Assembly (NCBI RefSeq): GCF_003852235.1
Contig: NZ_CP027732.1
Coordinates: forward strand, 1,860,001-1,924,000
DNA from: Pseudomonas sp. R4-35-07
Lineage (GTDB): Bacteria > Pseudomonadota > Gammaproteobacteria > Pseudomonadales > Pseudomonadaceae
Length of the DNA: 64,000 nucleotides
Reading direction: 5' to 3'
A model generated the notes under the pieces. That model ran no database searches. It was not told the origin of the DNA and saw only the letters and a program-made list of their open reading frames with translations. The position numbers were made by a program, and so were the translations under genes. Of this stretch, positions 28,622 through 40,548 are shown in pieces. Positions within the stretch are counted from its first letter, which is position 1, and every line of letters begins with the position of its first letter.

Positions 28622-29848
28622 ATGGCTATCGAAATCAAAGCCCCGTCATTCCCGGAATCGGTTGCCGATGGCACCGTTGCCACTTGGCACAAGAAACCAG
28701 GCGAGGCCGTCAAGCGTGACGACCTGATCGTCGACATCGAGACCGACAAGGTTGTGCTGGAAGTGCTGGCCGAAGCCGACGGCGTGCTGGGCGCGATCGT
28801 TGCAGAAGAAGGCGCTACCGTTCTGTCGAACCAGGTACTGGGCTCGATCGAAGAGGGCAGTGCTGCTGCCGCGCCTGCTGCTGCCGCACCGGCTGCCGCT
28901 GCCTCTGCTGCCCCGGCCGCCGCTCCGGCTGCAGGTGGCGAAGACCCAATCGCTGCACCGGCTGCGCGTCAACTGGCTGAAGAGAACGGTATCAACCTGG
29001 CTTCCATCAAAGGCACCGGCAAAGACGGCCGTGTTACCAAGGAAGACGTGGTTGCTGCTATTGAAGCCAAGAAAAACGCTCCGGCTGCCGCACCTGCCAA
29101 GGCCGCTGCTCCAGCTGCCGCCGCGCCTGTATTCGCCGCTGGCGACCGCACCGAGAAGCGCGTGCCGATGACCCGTGTACGTGCCACCGTGGCCAAACGC
29201 CTGGTTGAAGCTCAGTCGAACATGGCGATGCTGACCACGTTCAACGAAGTCGACATGACCGAAGTCATGGCCCTGCGTTCGAAGTACAAGGATCTGTTCG
29301 AGAAGTCCCACAACGGTGTGCGCCTGGGCTTCATGTCGTTCTTCGTGAAAGCAGCCACCGAAGCGCTGAAGCGCTTCCCGGCAGTCAACGCTTCCATCGA
29401 CGGCGCCGACATCGTTTACCATGGCTATGCAGACATCGGCGTTGCCGTGTCCAGCGACCGTGGCCTGGTGGTTCCGGTTCTGCGTAACGCCGAGCTGATG
29501 AGCCTGGCCGAAATCGAAGGCGGCATCGCCGGCTTCGGCAAGAAAGCCCGTGACGGCAAGCTGACCATCGACGAGATGACCGGCGGTACCTTCACCATCA
29601 CCAACGGTGGTACCTTCGGTTCGATGATGTCGACGCCGATCGTCAACCCGCCACAAGCTGCGATCCTGGGCATGCACAACATCATCCAGCGTCCGATGGC
29701 CATCAACGGCCAGGTCGTGATCCGCCCAATGATGTACCTGGCGCTGTCTTACGATCACCGCCTGATCGATGGTAAAGAAGCCGTGACGTTCCTGGTGACC
29801 ATCAAGAACCTGCTGGAAGACCCGGCTCGCCTGCTTCTGGATATCTAA
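28622..29848 (+). CDS. sucB: 2-oxoglutarate dehydrogenase E2 (dihydrolipoyl succinyltransferase)
   Basis: 408 residues. Order of domains: lipoyl domain with the modified lysine in ETDKVVLEV (about 40-48); Ala/Pro-rich linker (about 80-107); peripheral-subunit-binding domain ([20 protein letters not shown], about 115-134); second Ala-rich linker; catalytic domain ending with SYDHRLIDG, which holds the active-site histidine. Forms the core of the complex and makes succinyl-CoA. Confidence 0.98.
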   Translation: MAIEIKAPSFPESVADGTVATWHKKPGEAVKRDDLIVDIETDKVVLEVLAEADGVLGAIVAEEGATVLSNQVLGSIEEGSAAAAPAAAAPAAAASAAPAAAPAAGGEDPIAAPAARQLAEENGINLASIKGTGKDGRVTKEDVVAAIEAKKNAPAAAPAKAAAPAAAAPVFAAGDRTEKRVPMTRVRATVAKRLVEAQSNMAMLTTFNEVDMTEVMALRSKYKDLFEKSHNGVRLGFMSFFVKAATEALKRFPAVNASIDGADIVYHGYADIGVAVSSDRGLVVPVLRNAELMSLAEIEGGIAGFGKKARDGKLTIDEMTGGTFTITNGGTFGSMMSTPIVNPPQAAILGMHNIIQRPMAINGQVVIRPMMYLALSYDHRLIDGKEAVTFLVTIKNLLEDPARLLLDI

Positions 29849-29864
29849 AAAGCAGCTGCAGGTC

Positions 29865-29935
29865 GCAAGCTGCAAGCGCCAAGCCCAAAGCGGCGAGCGG
29901 TGCTTTCAACTTGCGGCGTGCGGCTTGTAGCTTGC
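29865..29935. repeat. Inverted repeat in the sucB-lpd gap
   Basis: GCAAGCTGCAAG (29865-29876) and CTTGTAGCTTGC (29924-29935) pair with one mismatch around 47 bases. The 108-bp gap is rich in GCTGCAAGC/GCTTGCAGC words, resembling a repeat seen between genes in other Pseudomonas. It lies inside an operon whose products are needed in fixed ratio. Confidence 0.6.
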
Positions 29936-29941
29936 AGCTAA

Positions 29942-31393
<1,452 letters not shown>

Positions 31394-31597
31394 GCGAGAT
31401 AATAAGAAACCACGGCGGAGTTGCCCGTCGTGAGCCTTGCGCGCAAGACTCACCGCGGAATATCCGCTGGACGCAGCCTTGCGCAGCTTTACGGGCCATA
31501 AGCCCCGCAAGTTGCGCAAGCAGCAGTCACAGGTGGCGCGGCACTCATAATGAGCGCAGCGCCGAATGCGCAGTACCTAACGAAGACGGTAAAAAGC

Positions 31598-32764
31598 ATG
31601 AATCTTCACGAGTATCAGGGTAAGCAGCTGTTCGCTGAATACGGCCTGCCAGTTTCCAAGGGCTACGCAGTAGACACCCCGGAAGCAGCAGCAGAAGCTT
31701 GCGACAAAATCGGCGGCAGCGAGTGGGTTGTCAAAGCCCAGGTCCACGCCGGTGGTCGCGGTAAAGCGGGCGGCGTTAAGCTGGTTCGCAGCAAAGAAGA
31801 CGCCAAGGCCTTCGCACAGCAGTGGCTGGGCAAGCGTCTGGTGACTTACCAGACTGATGCCAATGGCCAGCCAGTCACCAAGATCCTGGTTGAATCGTGC
31901 ACTGATATCGCTAAAGAGCTGTACCTGGGCGCTGTCGTTGACCGTTCGAGCCGTCGCATTGTGTTCATGGCCTCCACCGAAGGTGGCGTGGACATCGAGA
32001 AAATCGCTCACGAAACCCCAGAAAAAATTCTGAAAGCCACTATCGATCCACTGGTTGGCGCTCAGCCATTCCAGGGTCGCGAGCTGGCTTTCCAGCTGGG
32101 CCTGGAAGGCAAGCAAGTTGCCCAGTTCGCCAAGATCTTCGTCGGTCTGGCCAAACTGTTCCAGGATCACGATCTGGCCCTGCTGGAAGTGAACCCGCTG
32201 GTGATCAAGGCTGACGGCGATCTGCATTGCCTCGACGCCAAGATCAACATCGACGCCAACGCCATGTACCGTCAGCCTAAGCTGAAGACTTTCCACGATC
32301 CGTCCCAGGACGATCCGCGCGAAGCGCACGCTGCCAAGTTCGAACTGAACTACGTAGCCCTGGAAGGTAACATCGGTTGCATGGTCAACGGTGCCGGCCT
32401 GGCCATGGGTACCATGGACATCGTCAACTTGCATGGCGGCAAACCAGCCAACTTCCTCGACGTAGGTGGTGGCGCTACCAAGGAACGCGTTACCGAAGCG
32501 TTCAAGATCATCCTGTCCGACTCCAACGTCGCTGCAGTACTGGTCAACATCTTCGGCGGCATCGTTCGTTGCGACATGATTGCCGAAGGCATCATCGGTG
32601 CAGTGAAAGAAGTTGGCGTTAAAATCCCGGTTGTTGTTCGCCTTGAAGGTAACAACGCTGAACTGGGCGCTAAAGTACTGGCAGAAAGCGGTTTGAACAT
32701 CATCGCGGCTACCAGCCTGACCGACGCTGCTCAACAAGTTGTCAAAGCTGCGGAGGGCAAATAA
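31598..32764 (+). CDS. sucC: Succinyl-CoA synthetase beta subunit
   Basis: 388 residues from the ATG at 31598 ([19 protein letters not shown]), the conserved start of the family. The ATP-grasp domain contains [15 protein letters not shown] (about 48-62); the signature [20 protein letters not shown] and GGGATKERV lie near 265-300. A longer frame from 31550 adds 16 unrelated residues and is rejected. With SucD it converts succinyl-CoA to succinate with ATP or GTP formation. Its stop shares one base with the sucD start. Confidence 0.97.
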   Translation: MNLHEYQGKQLFAEYGLPVSKGYAVDTPEAAAEACDKIGGSEWVVKAQVHAGGRGKAGGVKLVRSKEDAKAFAQQWLGKRLVTYQTDANGQPVTKILVESCTDIAKELYLGAVVDRSSRRIVFMASTEGGVDIEKIAHETPEKILKATIDPLVGAQPFQGRELAFQLGLEGKQVAQFAKIFVGLAKLFQDHDLALLEVNPLVIKADGDLHCLDAKINIDANAMYRQPKLKTFHDPSQDDPREAHAAKFELNYVALEGNIGCMVNGAGLAMGTMDIVNLHGGKPANFLDVGGGATKERVTEAFKIILSDSNVAAVLVNIFGGIVRCDMIAEGIIGAVKEVGVKIPVVVRLEGNNAELGAKVLAESGLNIIAATSLTDAAQQVVKAAEGK

Positions 32765-33645
32765 TGAGCGTCCTGATCAATAAAGACACCAAAGTTATCT
32801 GCCAGGGTATTACCGGTTCGCAAGGTAGTTTCCACACCCAGCAAGCCATCGAATACGGCACCAAGATGGTTGGCGGCGTAACTCCGGGCAAAGGCGGCAC
32901 CGAGCACCTGGGCCTGCCAGTGTTCAACACCGTGAAAGAAGCTGTAGAAACCACTGGCGCTACCGCCAGCGTGATCTACGTTCCAGCACCTTTCTGCAAA
33001 GATTCCATCCTGGAAGCGGCATTCGGCGGCATCAAGCTGATCGTGTGCATTACCGAAGGCATTCCTACCCTGGACATGCTGGACGCTAAAGTTAAGTGCG
33101 ACGAGCTGGGCGTTGTCCTGATCGGCCCTAACTGCCCAGGCGTGATCACTCCAGGCGAATGCAAGATCGGCATCATGCCAGGTCACATTCACTTGCCAGG
33201 CAAAGTCGGTATCGTTTCCCGTTCCGGCACCCTGACCTACGAAGCTGTGAAGCAGACCACTGACGCCGGTTTCGGTCAGTCGACTTGCGTCGGCATCGGC
33301 GGTGACCCGATCCCAGGCTCCAACTTCATCGACATCCTGAAGCTGTTCCAGGAAGACCCGAAGACCGAAGCGATCGTCATGATCGGTGAGATCGGCGGTT
33401 CGGCTGAAGAAGAAGCCGCTGCCTACATCAAGGCACACGTGACCAAGCCGGTTGTTTCCTACATCGCTGGTGTGACTGCCCCTGCGGGCAAGCGCATGGG
33501 CCATGCTGGCGCAATCATTTCTGGCGGCAAGGGCACTGCAGACGAGAAGTTTGCTGCCCTGGAAGACGCAGGCGTGAAAACCGTGCGTTCGCTGGCAGAC
33601 ATCGGCAAGGCTTTGTCCGAGCTGACCGGTTGGGCTGTCAAGTAA
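32764..33645 (+). CDS. sucD: Succinyl-CoA synthetase alpha subunit
   Basis: 293 residues. CoA-binding Rossmann start [20 protein letters not shown] (about 10-29); the phosphorylated histidine lies in [18 protein letters not shown] sequence, here [19 protein letters not shown] (about 240-258). Last gene of the sdh-suc block, followed by a hairpin terminator. Confidence 0.97.
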   Translation: MSVLINKDTKVICQGITGSQGSFHTQQAIEYGTKMVGGVTPGKGGTEHLGLPVFNTVKEAVETTGATASVIYVPAPFCKDSILEAAFGGIKLIVCITEGIPTLDMLDAKVKCDELGVVLIGPNCPGVITPGECKIGIMPGHIHLPGKVGIVSRSGTLTYEAVKQTTDAGFGQSTCVGIGGDPIPGSNFIDILKLFQEDPKTEAIVMIGEIGGSAEEEAAAYIKAHVTKPVVSYIAGVTAPAGKRMGHAGAIISGGKGTADEKFAALEDAGVKTVRSLADIGKALSELTGWAVK

Positions 33646-33673
33646 GCTTCGCGCTTAGCTGACGCTTTACCTG

Positions 33674-33699
33674 CAAAGGCCACCTTCGGGTGGCCTTTG
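33674..33699 (+). terminator. Terminator after sucD
   Basis: CAAAGGCCACC and GGTGGCCTTTG pair around TTCG(G). The T tract is short, so termination may be partial. Confidence 0.75.
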
Positions 33700-33741
33700 T
33701 GCATTTGGGCCGCCCATTTATTGAAATGTACTCGGTCCCAT

Positions 33742-33829
33742 GTGGGAGGGGGCTTGCTCCCGATGAAGGTGAATCAGTCACTGATATATTGACTGGCACA
33801 CTGCCATCGGGAGCAAGCCCCCTCCCACA
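33742..33829. repeat. REPIN
   Basis: GTGGGAGGGGGCTTGCTCCC to GGGAGCAAGCCCCCTCCCAC in the 427-bp sucD-brnQ gap. Confidence 0.93.
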
Positions 33830-33949
33830 TTTTGTCTGTATGCCAAATTAAGTATGAAAACACGACATTGAAATGTCGCTTATCGGACAGTTCGCCCTGC
33901 AACAGTGCGTTTGTCAGGCTAATTCTGTACCCTGGCCGCCTCTTTATGC

Positions 33950-34072
33950 GTGCGCCTCCCAAAAGGAAGCCCCGCGCTGGACCGGTCGGTCCCGATCAGG
34001 ACCGGCAGCCTTTCCCTCATCCATAGGGAAGCCCTCTCTAAATTCCGATTCAGTAGTGTGGTATTTCCTCAA
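33950..34072 (+). other. Structured leader upstream of brnQ
   Basis: Nested inverted repeats precede brnQ: GCTG...CAGC closing an inner CGGTCC / GGACCG hairpin (about 33976-34009), and TTCCCT / AGGGAA around CATCCAT (about 34012-34030). No Shine-Dalgarno is visible in the 15 bases before the ATG. The region could be an RNA control element or only an unusual promoter region. The rest of the sucD-brnQ gap holds a terminator and a REPIN. Confidence 0.35.
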
Positions 34073-35386
34073 ATGAAAGTGTTGAAAAGCCAGGATATCC
34101 TGGCGTTGGGCTTTATGACCTTTGCCCTGTTCGTGGGCGCCGGCAACATCATCTTCCCGCCCATTGTGGGCTTGCAGTCCGGGCCACACGTCTGGATGGC
34201 CGCCTTAGGGTTCCTGATTACGGCAGTTGGCCTGCCGGTCGTCACCGTGATCGCACTGGCCAAGGTCGGCGGCGGTATGGATGCGCTGAGCAGCCCGATC
34301 GGCAAGATCGCCGGCGGCCTGCTCGCGGCGGCGGCGTACCTGGCGGTCGGGCCGCTGTTCGCCACGCCACGTACCGCCACCGTTTCGTTCGAAGTGGGCC
34401 TGGCGCCGCTGACCGGCGAAAGCCCGCTGGCGCTGTTCCTGTACAGCTCGGTGTATTTCCTGGTGGTGTTTTTCGTGTCGTTGTACCCAGGGCGCCTGCT
34501 GGACACCGTGGGGCGTTTCCTCGCGCCGTTGAAGATCATCGCACTGGCCATCCTTGGCATCGCCGCGTTTGCCTTGCCGGCCGGTGAAGTCGGTGTCGCC
34601 ACGCCGGAATACGTCGCTGCGCCATTCTCCCAGGGCTTTATCAATGGCTACCTGACCATGGATACCCTGGGTGCGCTGGTATTTGGCATTGTCATCGTCA
34701 ACGCGATTCGCTCCCGTGGCGTGGAGTCGCCCAAGCTGATCACGCGTTACGCGATCATTGCCGGGCTGATTGCCGGCGTGGGTCTGGCGCTGGTGTACAT
34801 CAGCCTGTTCCGCCTCGGCTCGGGCAGCCATGCCGTGGCCGCAGGTGCCAGCAACGGTGCCGCAGTGCTGCACGCCTATGTGCAACATACCTTCGGCTCA
34901 CTGGGCAGCGGTTTCCTGGCGGTGCTGATTTCCCTGGCGTGCCTGGTCACCGCCGTGGGCCTGACCTGCGCCTGCGCTGAGTACTTCAGCCGTGTGCTGC
35001 CGCTGTCCTACAAGACCCTGGTGGTGATCCTCGCGCTGTTCTCGCTGTTCGTGTCCAACCTGGGCCTGACCAAGCTGATCGCGTTCTCCATCCCGGTGCT
35101 CACCGCGATCTACCCGCCGTGCATCGTGTTGGTGGCCCTGAGCTTCTGTAAGGATTTCTGGCAGGAGCAGGGCCGTATCGTTGGCCCGGTCATGCTGGTG
35201 TCGTTTATCTTTGGCTGCATCGATGCGCTCAAGGGCGCGGGCCTGGCGGATTGGATGCCGTCGCAACTGATGCACCTGCCGCTGAGCGAGCAGGGCCTGG
35301 CGTGGTTGGTGCCATCGGTGATGATCCTGGTGGTGGCGGTGGTGGTGGATCGCATGCTGGGCAAGCGCAGCGAAGCCATCGCGTAG
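34073..35386 (+). CDS. brnQ: Branched-chain amino acid:cation symporter
   Basis: 437-residue LIVCS-family carrier for leucine, isoleucine and valine with about twelve membrane helices. The N terminus [26 protein letters not shown], split as [16 protein letters not shown] and IIFPP (about 9-29), is the family hallmark. Its position after sucD matches braB (PA1590) in P. aeruginosa as I recall. The ATG at 34073 is chosen because homology begins there; longer frames add 41 unrelated residues. Confidence 0.92.
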   Translation: MKVLKSQDILALGFMTFALFVGAGNIIFPPIVGLQSGPHVWMAALGFLITAVGLPVVTVIALAKVGGGMDALSSPIGKIAGGLLAAAAYLAVGPLFATPRTATVSFEVGLAPLTGESPLALFLYSSVYFLVVFFVSLYPGRLLDTVGRFLAPLKIIALAILGIAAFALPAGEVGVATPEYVAAPFSQGFINGYLTMDTLGALVFGIVIVNAIRSRGVESPKLITRYAIIAGLIAGVGLALVYISLFRLGSGSHAVAAGASNGAAVLHAYVQHTFGSLGSGFLAVLISLACLVTAVGLTCACAEYFSRVLPLSYKTLVVILALFSLFVSNLGLTKLIAFSIPVLTAIYPPCIVLVALSFCKDFWQEQGRIVGPVMLVSFIFGCIDALKGAGLADWMPSQLMHLPLSEQGLAWLVPSVMILVVAVVVDRMLGKRSEAIA

Positions 35387-35408
35387 TACCGGTTTCAACG
35401 CATTGATG

Positions 35409-35443
35409 AAATGCCCCGTATCAATCGATACGGGGCATTTTTT
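35409..35443 (+). terminator. Terminator after brnQ
   Basis: AAATGCCCCGTATC pairs with GATACGGGGCATTT, followed by further T residues. Strong perfect stem. Confidence 0.93.
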
Positions 35444-35529
35444 ATGGGCGTCATGCAGTGTCTTTTTGCTTGAGCTAGCGTCGAACAGGTGACTCATTTC
35501 TCAAATGAAAACTGTGAACAAGGGCCCAC

Positions 35530-36270
35530 ATGTCGTTTGTCGAAACCAATCAAGTCCACCTGCTTGCTGCCCTATGGTTCATCCTGTGTTGGGGCGGTTA
35601 TACCCGTTACGCCACTTGGAAGGCCCGCGACACGGCCTGCCTGGCCAGCGTGTTGCATCTGTATCGCGAAGACTGGATGCGCCGCATGTTGCTGCGCGAT
35701 AACCGCATCGCCGACGCCAGCGTGATCGGTAACCTGGAGCGGAACGCCTCGTTCTTCGCCTCCAGCACCTTGATTATCCTCGCCGGCATCCTCACCGTGC
35801 TGGGCGCCTCCGAGCGGGCGGTATCGCTGCTGGCGGATATCCCGATGGTGCAGCAGGCCTCTCAGGGTATGTCGGAGATCAAGTTGCTGTGCCTGGCGCT
35901 GGTGTTCGTCTACGCCTTCTTCACCTTCAGCTGGTGCATGCGTCAGTACAACTTCGCCGCAGTGCTGGTGGGTTCGGCACCGATGATCGGTGAGCGGCAT
36001 GTGTCGGAGCAGGAGCGCAATGCATTTGCCTTGCGGGCGGCGCGGGTGATTTCGATGGCGGCCAACCAATTCAACTTTGGCCTGCGCGCTTATTACTTCG
36101 GCATGACCATGCTGGCCTGGTTCGTCAGCCCGTGGTTGTTCATGTTGATGAGCAGCGGGGTGGTGTTAGTGCTTTACCGTCGTGAGTTCCATTCCGACGT
36201 TCTACAGGTGATGGTGTATACCCCGACGGAGATGCACGCCCCGGATCCGGCAAAAGACAACGTGTCTTGA
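35530..36270 (+). CDS. DUF599 membrane protein
   Basis: 246-residue integral membrane protein with four to five helices. The family is recognised from WFILCWGGYTRYATWKAR near the N terminus, DWMRRMLLRDNRIADASVIG (about 48-67), NLERNASFFASSTLIILAG and RAYYFGMTMLAWFVSPW (about 187). Function is unknown. It follows brnQ, from which a terminator separates it. Confidence 0.88.
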   Translation: MSFVETNQVHLLAALWFILCWGGYTRYATWKARDTACLASVLHLYREDWMRRMLLRDNRIADASVIGNLERNASFFASSTLIILAGILTVLGASERAVSLLADIPMVQQASQGMSEIKLLCLALVFVYAFFTFSWCMRQYNFAAVLVGSAPMIGERHVSEQERNAFALRAARVISMAANQFNFGLRAYYFGMTMLAWFVSPWLFMLMSSGVVLVLYRREFHSDVLQVMVYTPTEMHAPDPAKDNVS

Positions 36271-36296
36271 ACGTCGGATAAAACAACAGGCAAAGA

Positions 36297-36325
36297 AAAG
36301 CCCGCTTTATAAGCGGGCTATCTTT
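36297..36325. terminator. Terminator between convergent genes
   Basis: AAAAGCCCGCTT, TAT, AAGCGGGCT then ATCTTTT. It serves the DUF599 gene and, read the other way (AAAAGATAGCCCGC...GCGGGCTTTTCTTTG), the small lipoprotein gene. Confidence 0.85.
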
Positions 36326-36353
36326 TGCAGCACTACAGCTTTACACCGTGCAA

Positions 36354-36611
36354 TTACTGCTTGGCAGGCTCTGCAGGTGCGGCAGGTGCAGCTTCTTTCG
36401 CGGCGGCAGCGTTCGATTCGGCCTGAGCTTTGGCAGCATCGGCGTTTTCTTTCGCAGCGTCGTTCACTTTATCCTGTGCTTTCGCCATGTCTTGCTGAGC
36501 TTGCTCAGAATGTGCAGCGGCGTCTTGGGCTTTGTCTTCGGATTTCTTGTCGCAGGCAGCCAGGCCGAGGGCAGCGGCCAGCATCATGGAAATAGCTAAT
36601 GTGTTGCGCAT
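36354..36611 (-). CDS. Small alanine-rich lipoprotein
   Basis: 85-residue predicted lipoprotein. Signal peptide MRNTLAISMMLAAALGLAAC with lipobox LAAC (Cys20); the aspartate after the cysteine is, in E. coli rules, an inner-membrane retention signal. The mature part is Ala, Lys, Glu, Asp and Gln rich with a heptad-like helical pattern, ending in an Ala-Pro tail (APAAPAEPAKQ). AAGGAG precedes the ATG. Function not known; the helical low-complexity form recalls small envelope lipoproteins. Confidence 0.85.
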   Translation of the reverse strand: MRNTLAISMMLAAALGLAACDKKSEDKAQDAAAHSEQAQQDMAKAQDKVNDAAKENADAAKAQAESNAAAAKEAAPAAPAEPAKQ

Positions 36612-36765
36612 GGTGTTTCTCCTTATTGAAGATATCTACTGGCCTTTCGAACTCAAGGGGCCAGCATTAGTTCCTTTTGTTCCACAGATATATAAAGCTT
36701 TTCGCCAGGAACTTTCCAAATTATTACCTATCCGGCCCACTCACACTAATAAGAATTTAAAAACA

Positions 36766-37212
36766 ATGACCGAAACCCCCTTGTTAGACCGCGCCACTCG
36801 CTTTGCTTCGGCGCTTCGCCATTGCCAGGTACTGGGGATTACGGTCCATGCTGCGACGAAGGAGGGCATGACGTTGGTGTTGCCCTACGGCGCGCATATC
36901 GTCGGTGATCCCCGCACCGGAGTCATCCACGGTGGCGCGCTGACTTCGTTGATGGACACCGCCTGCGGCATGGCCACCCTGTGCGTGCTGCCCGAGTTCG
37001 AGGTGTGCCCGACCCTGGATTTGCGCATCGACTATATGCATCCCGCCGAACCGCATAAACCGGTGTATGGCTTCGCCCAGTGCTACCGGGTAACCACCGA
37101 TGTGATCTTCACCCGCGGCGTGGCCTATCAGGACGATCCACAGCAGCCCATTGCCCATGTAGTAGGCACCTTCATGCGCATGGGCAAGCACCTCAAGGGG
37201 ATGCCAGCATGA
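36766..37212 (+). CDS. PaaI-type hotdog thioesterase, first of pair
   Basis: 148-residue single hotdog domain. The motif GVIHGGALTSLMDTACGMAT (about 51-70) with HGG and the acidic residue on the long helix is that of PaaI-like acyl-CoA thioesterases, and the strand LDLRIDYMHPAEP is typical. The start at 36766 follows an A-rich stretch; upstream codons of the longer frame look non-coding. It overlaps the next thioesterase by ATGA, so they are coupled. Substrate unknown. Confidence 0.88.
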   Translation: MTETPLLDRATRFASALRHCQVLGITVHAATKEGMTLVLPYGAHIVGDPRTGVIHGGALTSLMDTACGMATLCVLPEFEVCPTLDLRIDYMHPAEPHKPVYGFAQCYRVTTDVIFTRGVAYQDDPQQPIAHVVGTFMRMGKHLKGMPA

Positions 37213-37661
37213 GTCATCGATTCAAGACCCGCCTGGAGCAAGCACTGGAGCACGGCGATTACGCGGCACTGCTCGACCTGGTTCCCTACGCAAAGCTGAT
37301 CGGCGTCGAATGCACGCGCTCAGGGGACGAATTGCTGTTTCGCCTGCCAGCCAACAAGGACAACATTGGTAACCCTATATTGCCGGCGCTGCATGGCGGG
37401 GTGATCGCCGGCTTCATGGAACTGTCAGCGGCGTTGCACTTGCTCGTATTTACCGGCGCCCCGGGCCTGCCGAAAATCATCGACTTCTCCCTGGATTACC
37501 TGCGCGCTGGCCAATTTCGCGACACCTACGCCACCTGTCAGGTGTGGCGCCAGGGCCGGCGTGTCGCCAACGTGGCGATCACCGCCTGGCAAACCACGCC
37601 AGCGGAACCAATTGCCACCGCTCGCGCACATTTCAAGATCGAGGAACCGCCGCGCCCTTGA
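37209..37661 (+). CDS. PaaI-type hotdog thioesterase, second of pair
   Basis: 150-residue hotdog protein with [20 protein letters not shown] (about 58-77) and the strand [13 protein letters not shown]. Its sequence differs clearly from its neighbour but the fold is the same, suggesting an old tandem duplication. Translational coupling makes a hetero-oligomer possible. htpG follows after 89 bp. Confidence 0.87.
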   Translation: MSHRFKTRLEQALEHGDYAALLDLVPYAKLIGVECTRSGDELLFRLPANKDNIGNPILPALHGGVIAGFMELSAALHLLVFTGAPGLPKIIDFSLDYLRAGQFRDTYATCQVWRQGRRVANVAITAWQTTPAEPIATARAHFKIEEPPRP

Positions 37662-37750
37662 AATCCAGGTTGGAGCCCCCAACTTTGATGACAACCCGCC
37701 GCCAACCCTTTCGGGCGCGGCCATTGCCATCCAATTGGAGTTTGATGACC

Positions 37751-39655
37751 ATGAGTGTGGAAACTCAAAAGGAAACCCTGGGCTTCCAGACCGAGGTGAA
37801 GCAACTGCTGCACCTCATGATCCATTCGCTGTATTCCAACAAGGAAATTTTCCTTCGCGAATTGATCTCGAACGCCTCTGACGCTGTCGACAAATTACGT
37901 TTCGAAGCCCTGTCCAAGCCTGAGTTGCTGGAAGGTGGCGCCGAACTGAAAATCCGTGTGAGCTACGACAAAGACGCCAAAACCGTCACCCTCGAAGACA
38001 ACGGTATCGGCATGAGCCGTGACGATGCGATCACCCACCTGGGGACCATCGCCAAATCCGGCACCGCAGACTTCATGAAGAACCTGTCGGGCGACCAGAA
38101 AAAAGATTCCCACTTGATCGGCCAATTCGGCGTGGGCTTCTATTCGGCTTTCATCGTTGCCGACAAGGTAGAAGTGTTCAGCCGCCGCGCCGGTCTTGAC
38201 GCCAGCGAAGGTGTGCACTGGGCTTCCAAAGGTGAGGGCGAGTTTGAAATCGCCACCCTCGACAAGCCTGACCGTGGCACCCGTATCGTGCTGCACCTGA
38301 AAGATGGCGAAGACGAATTCGCCGATGGCTGGCGCCTGCGCAACATCATCAAGAAATACTCCGACCACATCGCCCTGCCGATCGAGTTGCCGAAGGAACA
38401 AGCGGCTGCCGAAGGCGAAGAAACACCGGCCGTCGAATGGGAAACCGTCAACCGCGCCAGCGCCCTGTGGACCCGTCCGCGTACCGAAATCAAGGACGAG
38501 GAATACCAGGAGTTCTACAAGCACATCGGCCACGATTACGAGAACCCGCTGAGCTGGAGCCACAACAAGGTCGAAGGCAAGCTGGAATACAGCTCGCTGC
38601 TCTACGTGCCGGCCCGTGCGCCGTTCGACCTGTACCAGCGCGAAGCGCCGAAGGGCCTGAAGCTTTACGTACAGCGTGTGTTCGTGATGGACCAGGCGGA
38701 ATCGTTCCTGCCGCTGTACCTGCGCTTCATCAAGGGTGTGGTTGATTCCAACGACCTGTCGCTGAACGTGTCGCGTGAGATCCTGCAAAAAGACCCGATC
38801 ATCGACTCCATGAAGTCGGCGTTGACCAAGCGCGTACTCGACATGCTGGAAAAACTGGCGAAGAACGAGCCTGAGAAATACAAGGGCTTCTGGAAAAACT
38901 TCGGCCAGGTCATGAAAGAAGGTCCGGCAGAAGATTTCGCCAACAAGGAAAAAATCGCCGGCCTGCTGCGTTTTGCCTCGACTCAAGGTGAAGACGGTGA
39001 ACAGGTTGTGTCGCTGGCCGACTACCTGGCACGCGCCAAGGAAGGTCAGGACAAGATCTACTACCTCACCGGTGAAACTTACGCTCAGGTTAAAAACAGC
39101 CCGCACCTGGAAGTCTTCCGCAAGAAAGGCATCGAAGTGCTGCTGCTGACCGACCGTATCGATGAGTGGCTGATGAGCTACCTCACCGAATTCGACGGCA
39201 AGTCGTTTGTGGACGTGGCGCGTGGCGACCTGGACCTGGGCAACCTGGATTCCGAGGAAGACAAGAAAGCCGCTGAAGAAGTCGCCAAGTCCAAAGAAGG
39301 CCTGGTTGAGCGGATCAAGGCGTCCCTGGGTGAAGCCGTCAGCGAAGTGCGGGTTTCCCATCGTCTGACCGATTCGCCGGCGATCCTGGCCATCGGCGAG
39401 CAGGACCTGGGCATGCAGATGCGTCAGATCCTCGAAGCCAGCGGTCAGAAGGTTCCGGATTCCAAGCCGATCTTCGAATTCAACCCGGCGCACCCGCTGA
39501 TCGAGAAGCTCGACGGTGAGCAGAGCGAAGAGCGTTTTGGCGACCTGTCGCACATCCTCTTTGACCAGGCGGCCCTGGCCGCTGGCGACAGCTTGAAAGA
39601 CCCGGCCGCTTATGTGCGTCGACTGAACAAGCTGTTGGTTGAACTGTCGGTTTAA
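37751..39655 (+). CDS. htpG: Molecular chaperone HtpG (Hsp90)
   Basis: 634-residue bacterial Hsp90. N-terminal ATPase domain with [20 protein letters not shown] (about 25-44), [12 protein letters not shown] and [17 protein letters not shown]; middle domain with [19 protein letters not shown]-terminal dimerisation domain to NKLLVELSV. The ATG at 37751 ([12 protein letters not shown]) is preferred because TTGGAG lies 10 bases before it; the ATG two codons earlier has poorer spacing. Confidence 0.97.
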   Translation: MSVETQKETLGFQTEVKQLLHLMIHSLYSNKEIFLRELISNASDAVDKLRFEALSKPELLEGGAELKIRVSYDKDAKTVTLEDNGIGMSRDDAITHLGTIAKSGTADFMKNLSGDQKKDSHLIGQFGVGFYSAFIVADKVEVFSRRAGLDASEGVHWASKGEGEFEIATLDKPDRGTRIVLHLKDGEDEFADGWRLRNIIKKYSDHIALPIELPKEQAAAEGEETPAVEWETVNRASALWTRPRTEIKDEEYQEFYKHIGHDYENPLSWSHNKVEGKLEYSSLLYVPARAPFDLYQREAPKGLKLYVQRVFVMDQAESFLPLYLRFIKGVVDSNDLSLNVSREILQKDPIIDSMKSALTKRVLDMLEKLAKNEPEKYKGFWKNFGQVMKEGPAEDFANKEKIAGLLRFASTQGEDGEQVVSLADYLARAKEGQDKIYYLTGETYAQVKNSPHLEVFRKKGIEVLLLTDRIDEWLMSYLTEFDGKSFVDVARGDLDLGNLDSEEDKKAAEEVAKSKEGLVERIKASLGEAVSEVRVSHRLTDSPAILAIGEQDLGMQMRQILEASGQKVPDSKPIFEFNPAHPLIEKLDGEQSEERFGDLSHILFDQAALAAGDSLKDPAAYVRRLNKLLVELSV

Positions 39656-39666
39656 CACCGTTGTAG

Positions 39667-39694
39667 AAAAACCCGCTTCGGCGGGTTTTTTCGT
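39667..39694 (+). terminator. Terminator after htpG
   Basis: AAAAACCCGC, TTCG, GCGGGTTTTTTCG: a compact hairpin with a T run 12 bases past the stop codon. Confidence 0.93.
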
Positions 39695-39721
39695 TTTAGC
39701 GCACCTCAACTGGAGTGAATC

Positions 39722-40450
39722 ATGAGCCAAGTCACACTACGTTCCGTGGTCTATCAGATTGATGGCCAGACTTATGAAAGCCGCTTGGCGTTCGATGCCA
39801 GCCACAAAGGCCCGTTGCCGGGGCTGTTGATGGCGCCGAACTGGATGGGCGTGAGCGCAGGGGCCGAAGAGATCGCCAAGAGCGTGGCCGGCCAAGGCTA
39901 TGTGGTGTTGATCGCCGACCTCTATGGGCAAACCGTGCGCCCTTCGAACGGTGATGAGGCGGGTGCGGCGATGATGCCGCTGAAGAACGACCGTGCGTTG
40001 CTGAACAAGCGTATGCAAGCCGCCTTCGAACACCTGCAAAGCCAGACTGAAGCGGCTGTGGATACGTCGAAACTGGCGACCTTCGGCTTCTGCTTCGGTG
40101 GCTGCTGCTCCCTGGAGCTGGCCCGTACCGGTGCGCCGTTGAAAGCGGCGGTATCGTTCCATGGCACCCTCGACACACCGAACCCCGCAGATGCGAAGAA
40201 CATCAAGGGTTCAGTGCTGGTGCTGCACGGCGCCTCGGACCCGCTGGTACCGAAAGAACAACTGCCGGCGTTCGAAGATGAAATGAACGCGGCGGGTGTG
40301 GATTGGCAATTGCTGAGCTACGGTGGCGCGGTGCATTCCTTTACCGACCCCGAAGCCAATGTGCCGGGCAAGATGATGTATGACGCCAAGACCGCAGCGC
40401 GGGCTTTCCGGTCGATGCATAACTTGCTGGATGAGGTGTTCAAGGGCTGA
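39722..40450 (+). CDS. Dienelactone hydrolase family protein
   Basis: 242-residue alpha/beta hydrolase with the cysteine nucleophile typical of dienelactone hydrolases: GFCFGG with Cys124, Asp173 in GASDPLV and His205 in GAVHSFTDP. Cytoplasmic. The actual substrate is not known; most chromosomal copies outside aromatic-pathway operons are of unknown function. GGAG stands before the ATG at 39722. The same gene follows htpG in P. aeruginosa as I recall. Confidence 0.92.
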   Translation: MSQVTLRSVVYQIDGQTYESRLAFDASHKGPLPGLLMAPNWMGVSAGAEEIAKSVAGQGYVVLIADLYGQTVRPSNGDEAGAAMMPLKNDRALLNKRMQAAFEHLQSQTEAAVDTSKLATFGFCFGGCCSLELARTGAPLKAAVSFHGTLDTPNPADAKNIKGSVLVLHGASDPLVPKEQLPAFEDEMNAAGVDWQLLSYGGAVHSFTDPEANVPGKMMYDAKTAARAFRSMHNLLDEVFKG

Positions 40451-40473
40451 TTTTTTAGTGTCTGTTCGGACGC

Positions 40474-40547
40474 TATCGGGAGCAAGCCCCCTCCCACACT
40501 TGGATTGTGAATACAGTGCAAATGTGGGAGGGGGCTTGCCCCCGATG
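40474..40547. repeat. REPIN, inverse orientation, short spacer
   Basis: ATCGGGAGCAAGCCCCCTCC and GTGGGAGGGGGCTTGCCCCC with a spacer about 15 bases shorter than other copies. It sits between the convergent hydrolase and pirin genes and touches the pirin stop codon. Confidence 0.9.
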
Positions 40548-40548
40548 A

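Noticed and set aside
37895..39730. 611-codon minus-strand open frame opposite htpG
   Set aside because: Same codon-bias artefact; htpG is full length and unmistakable.
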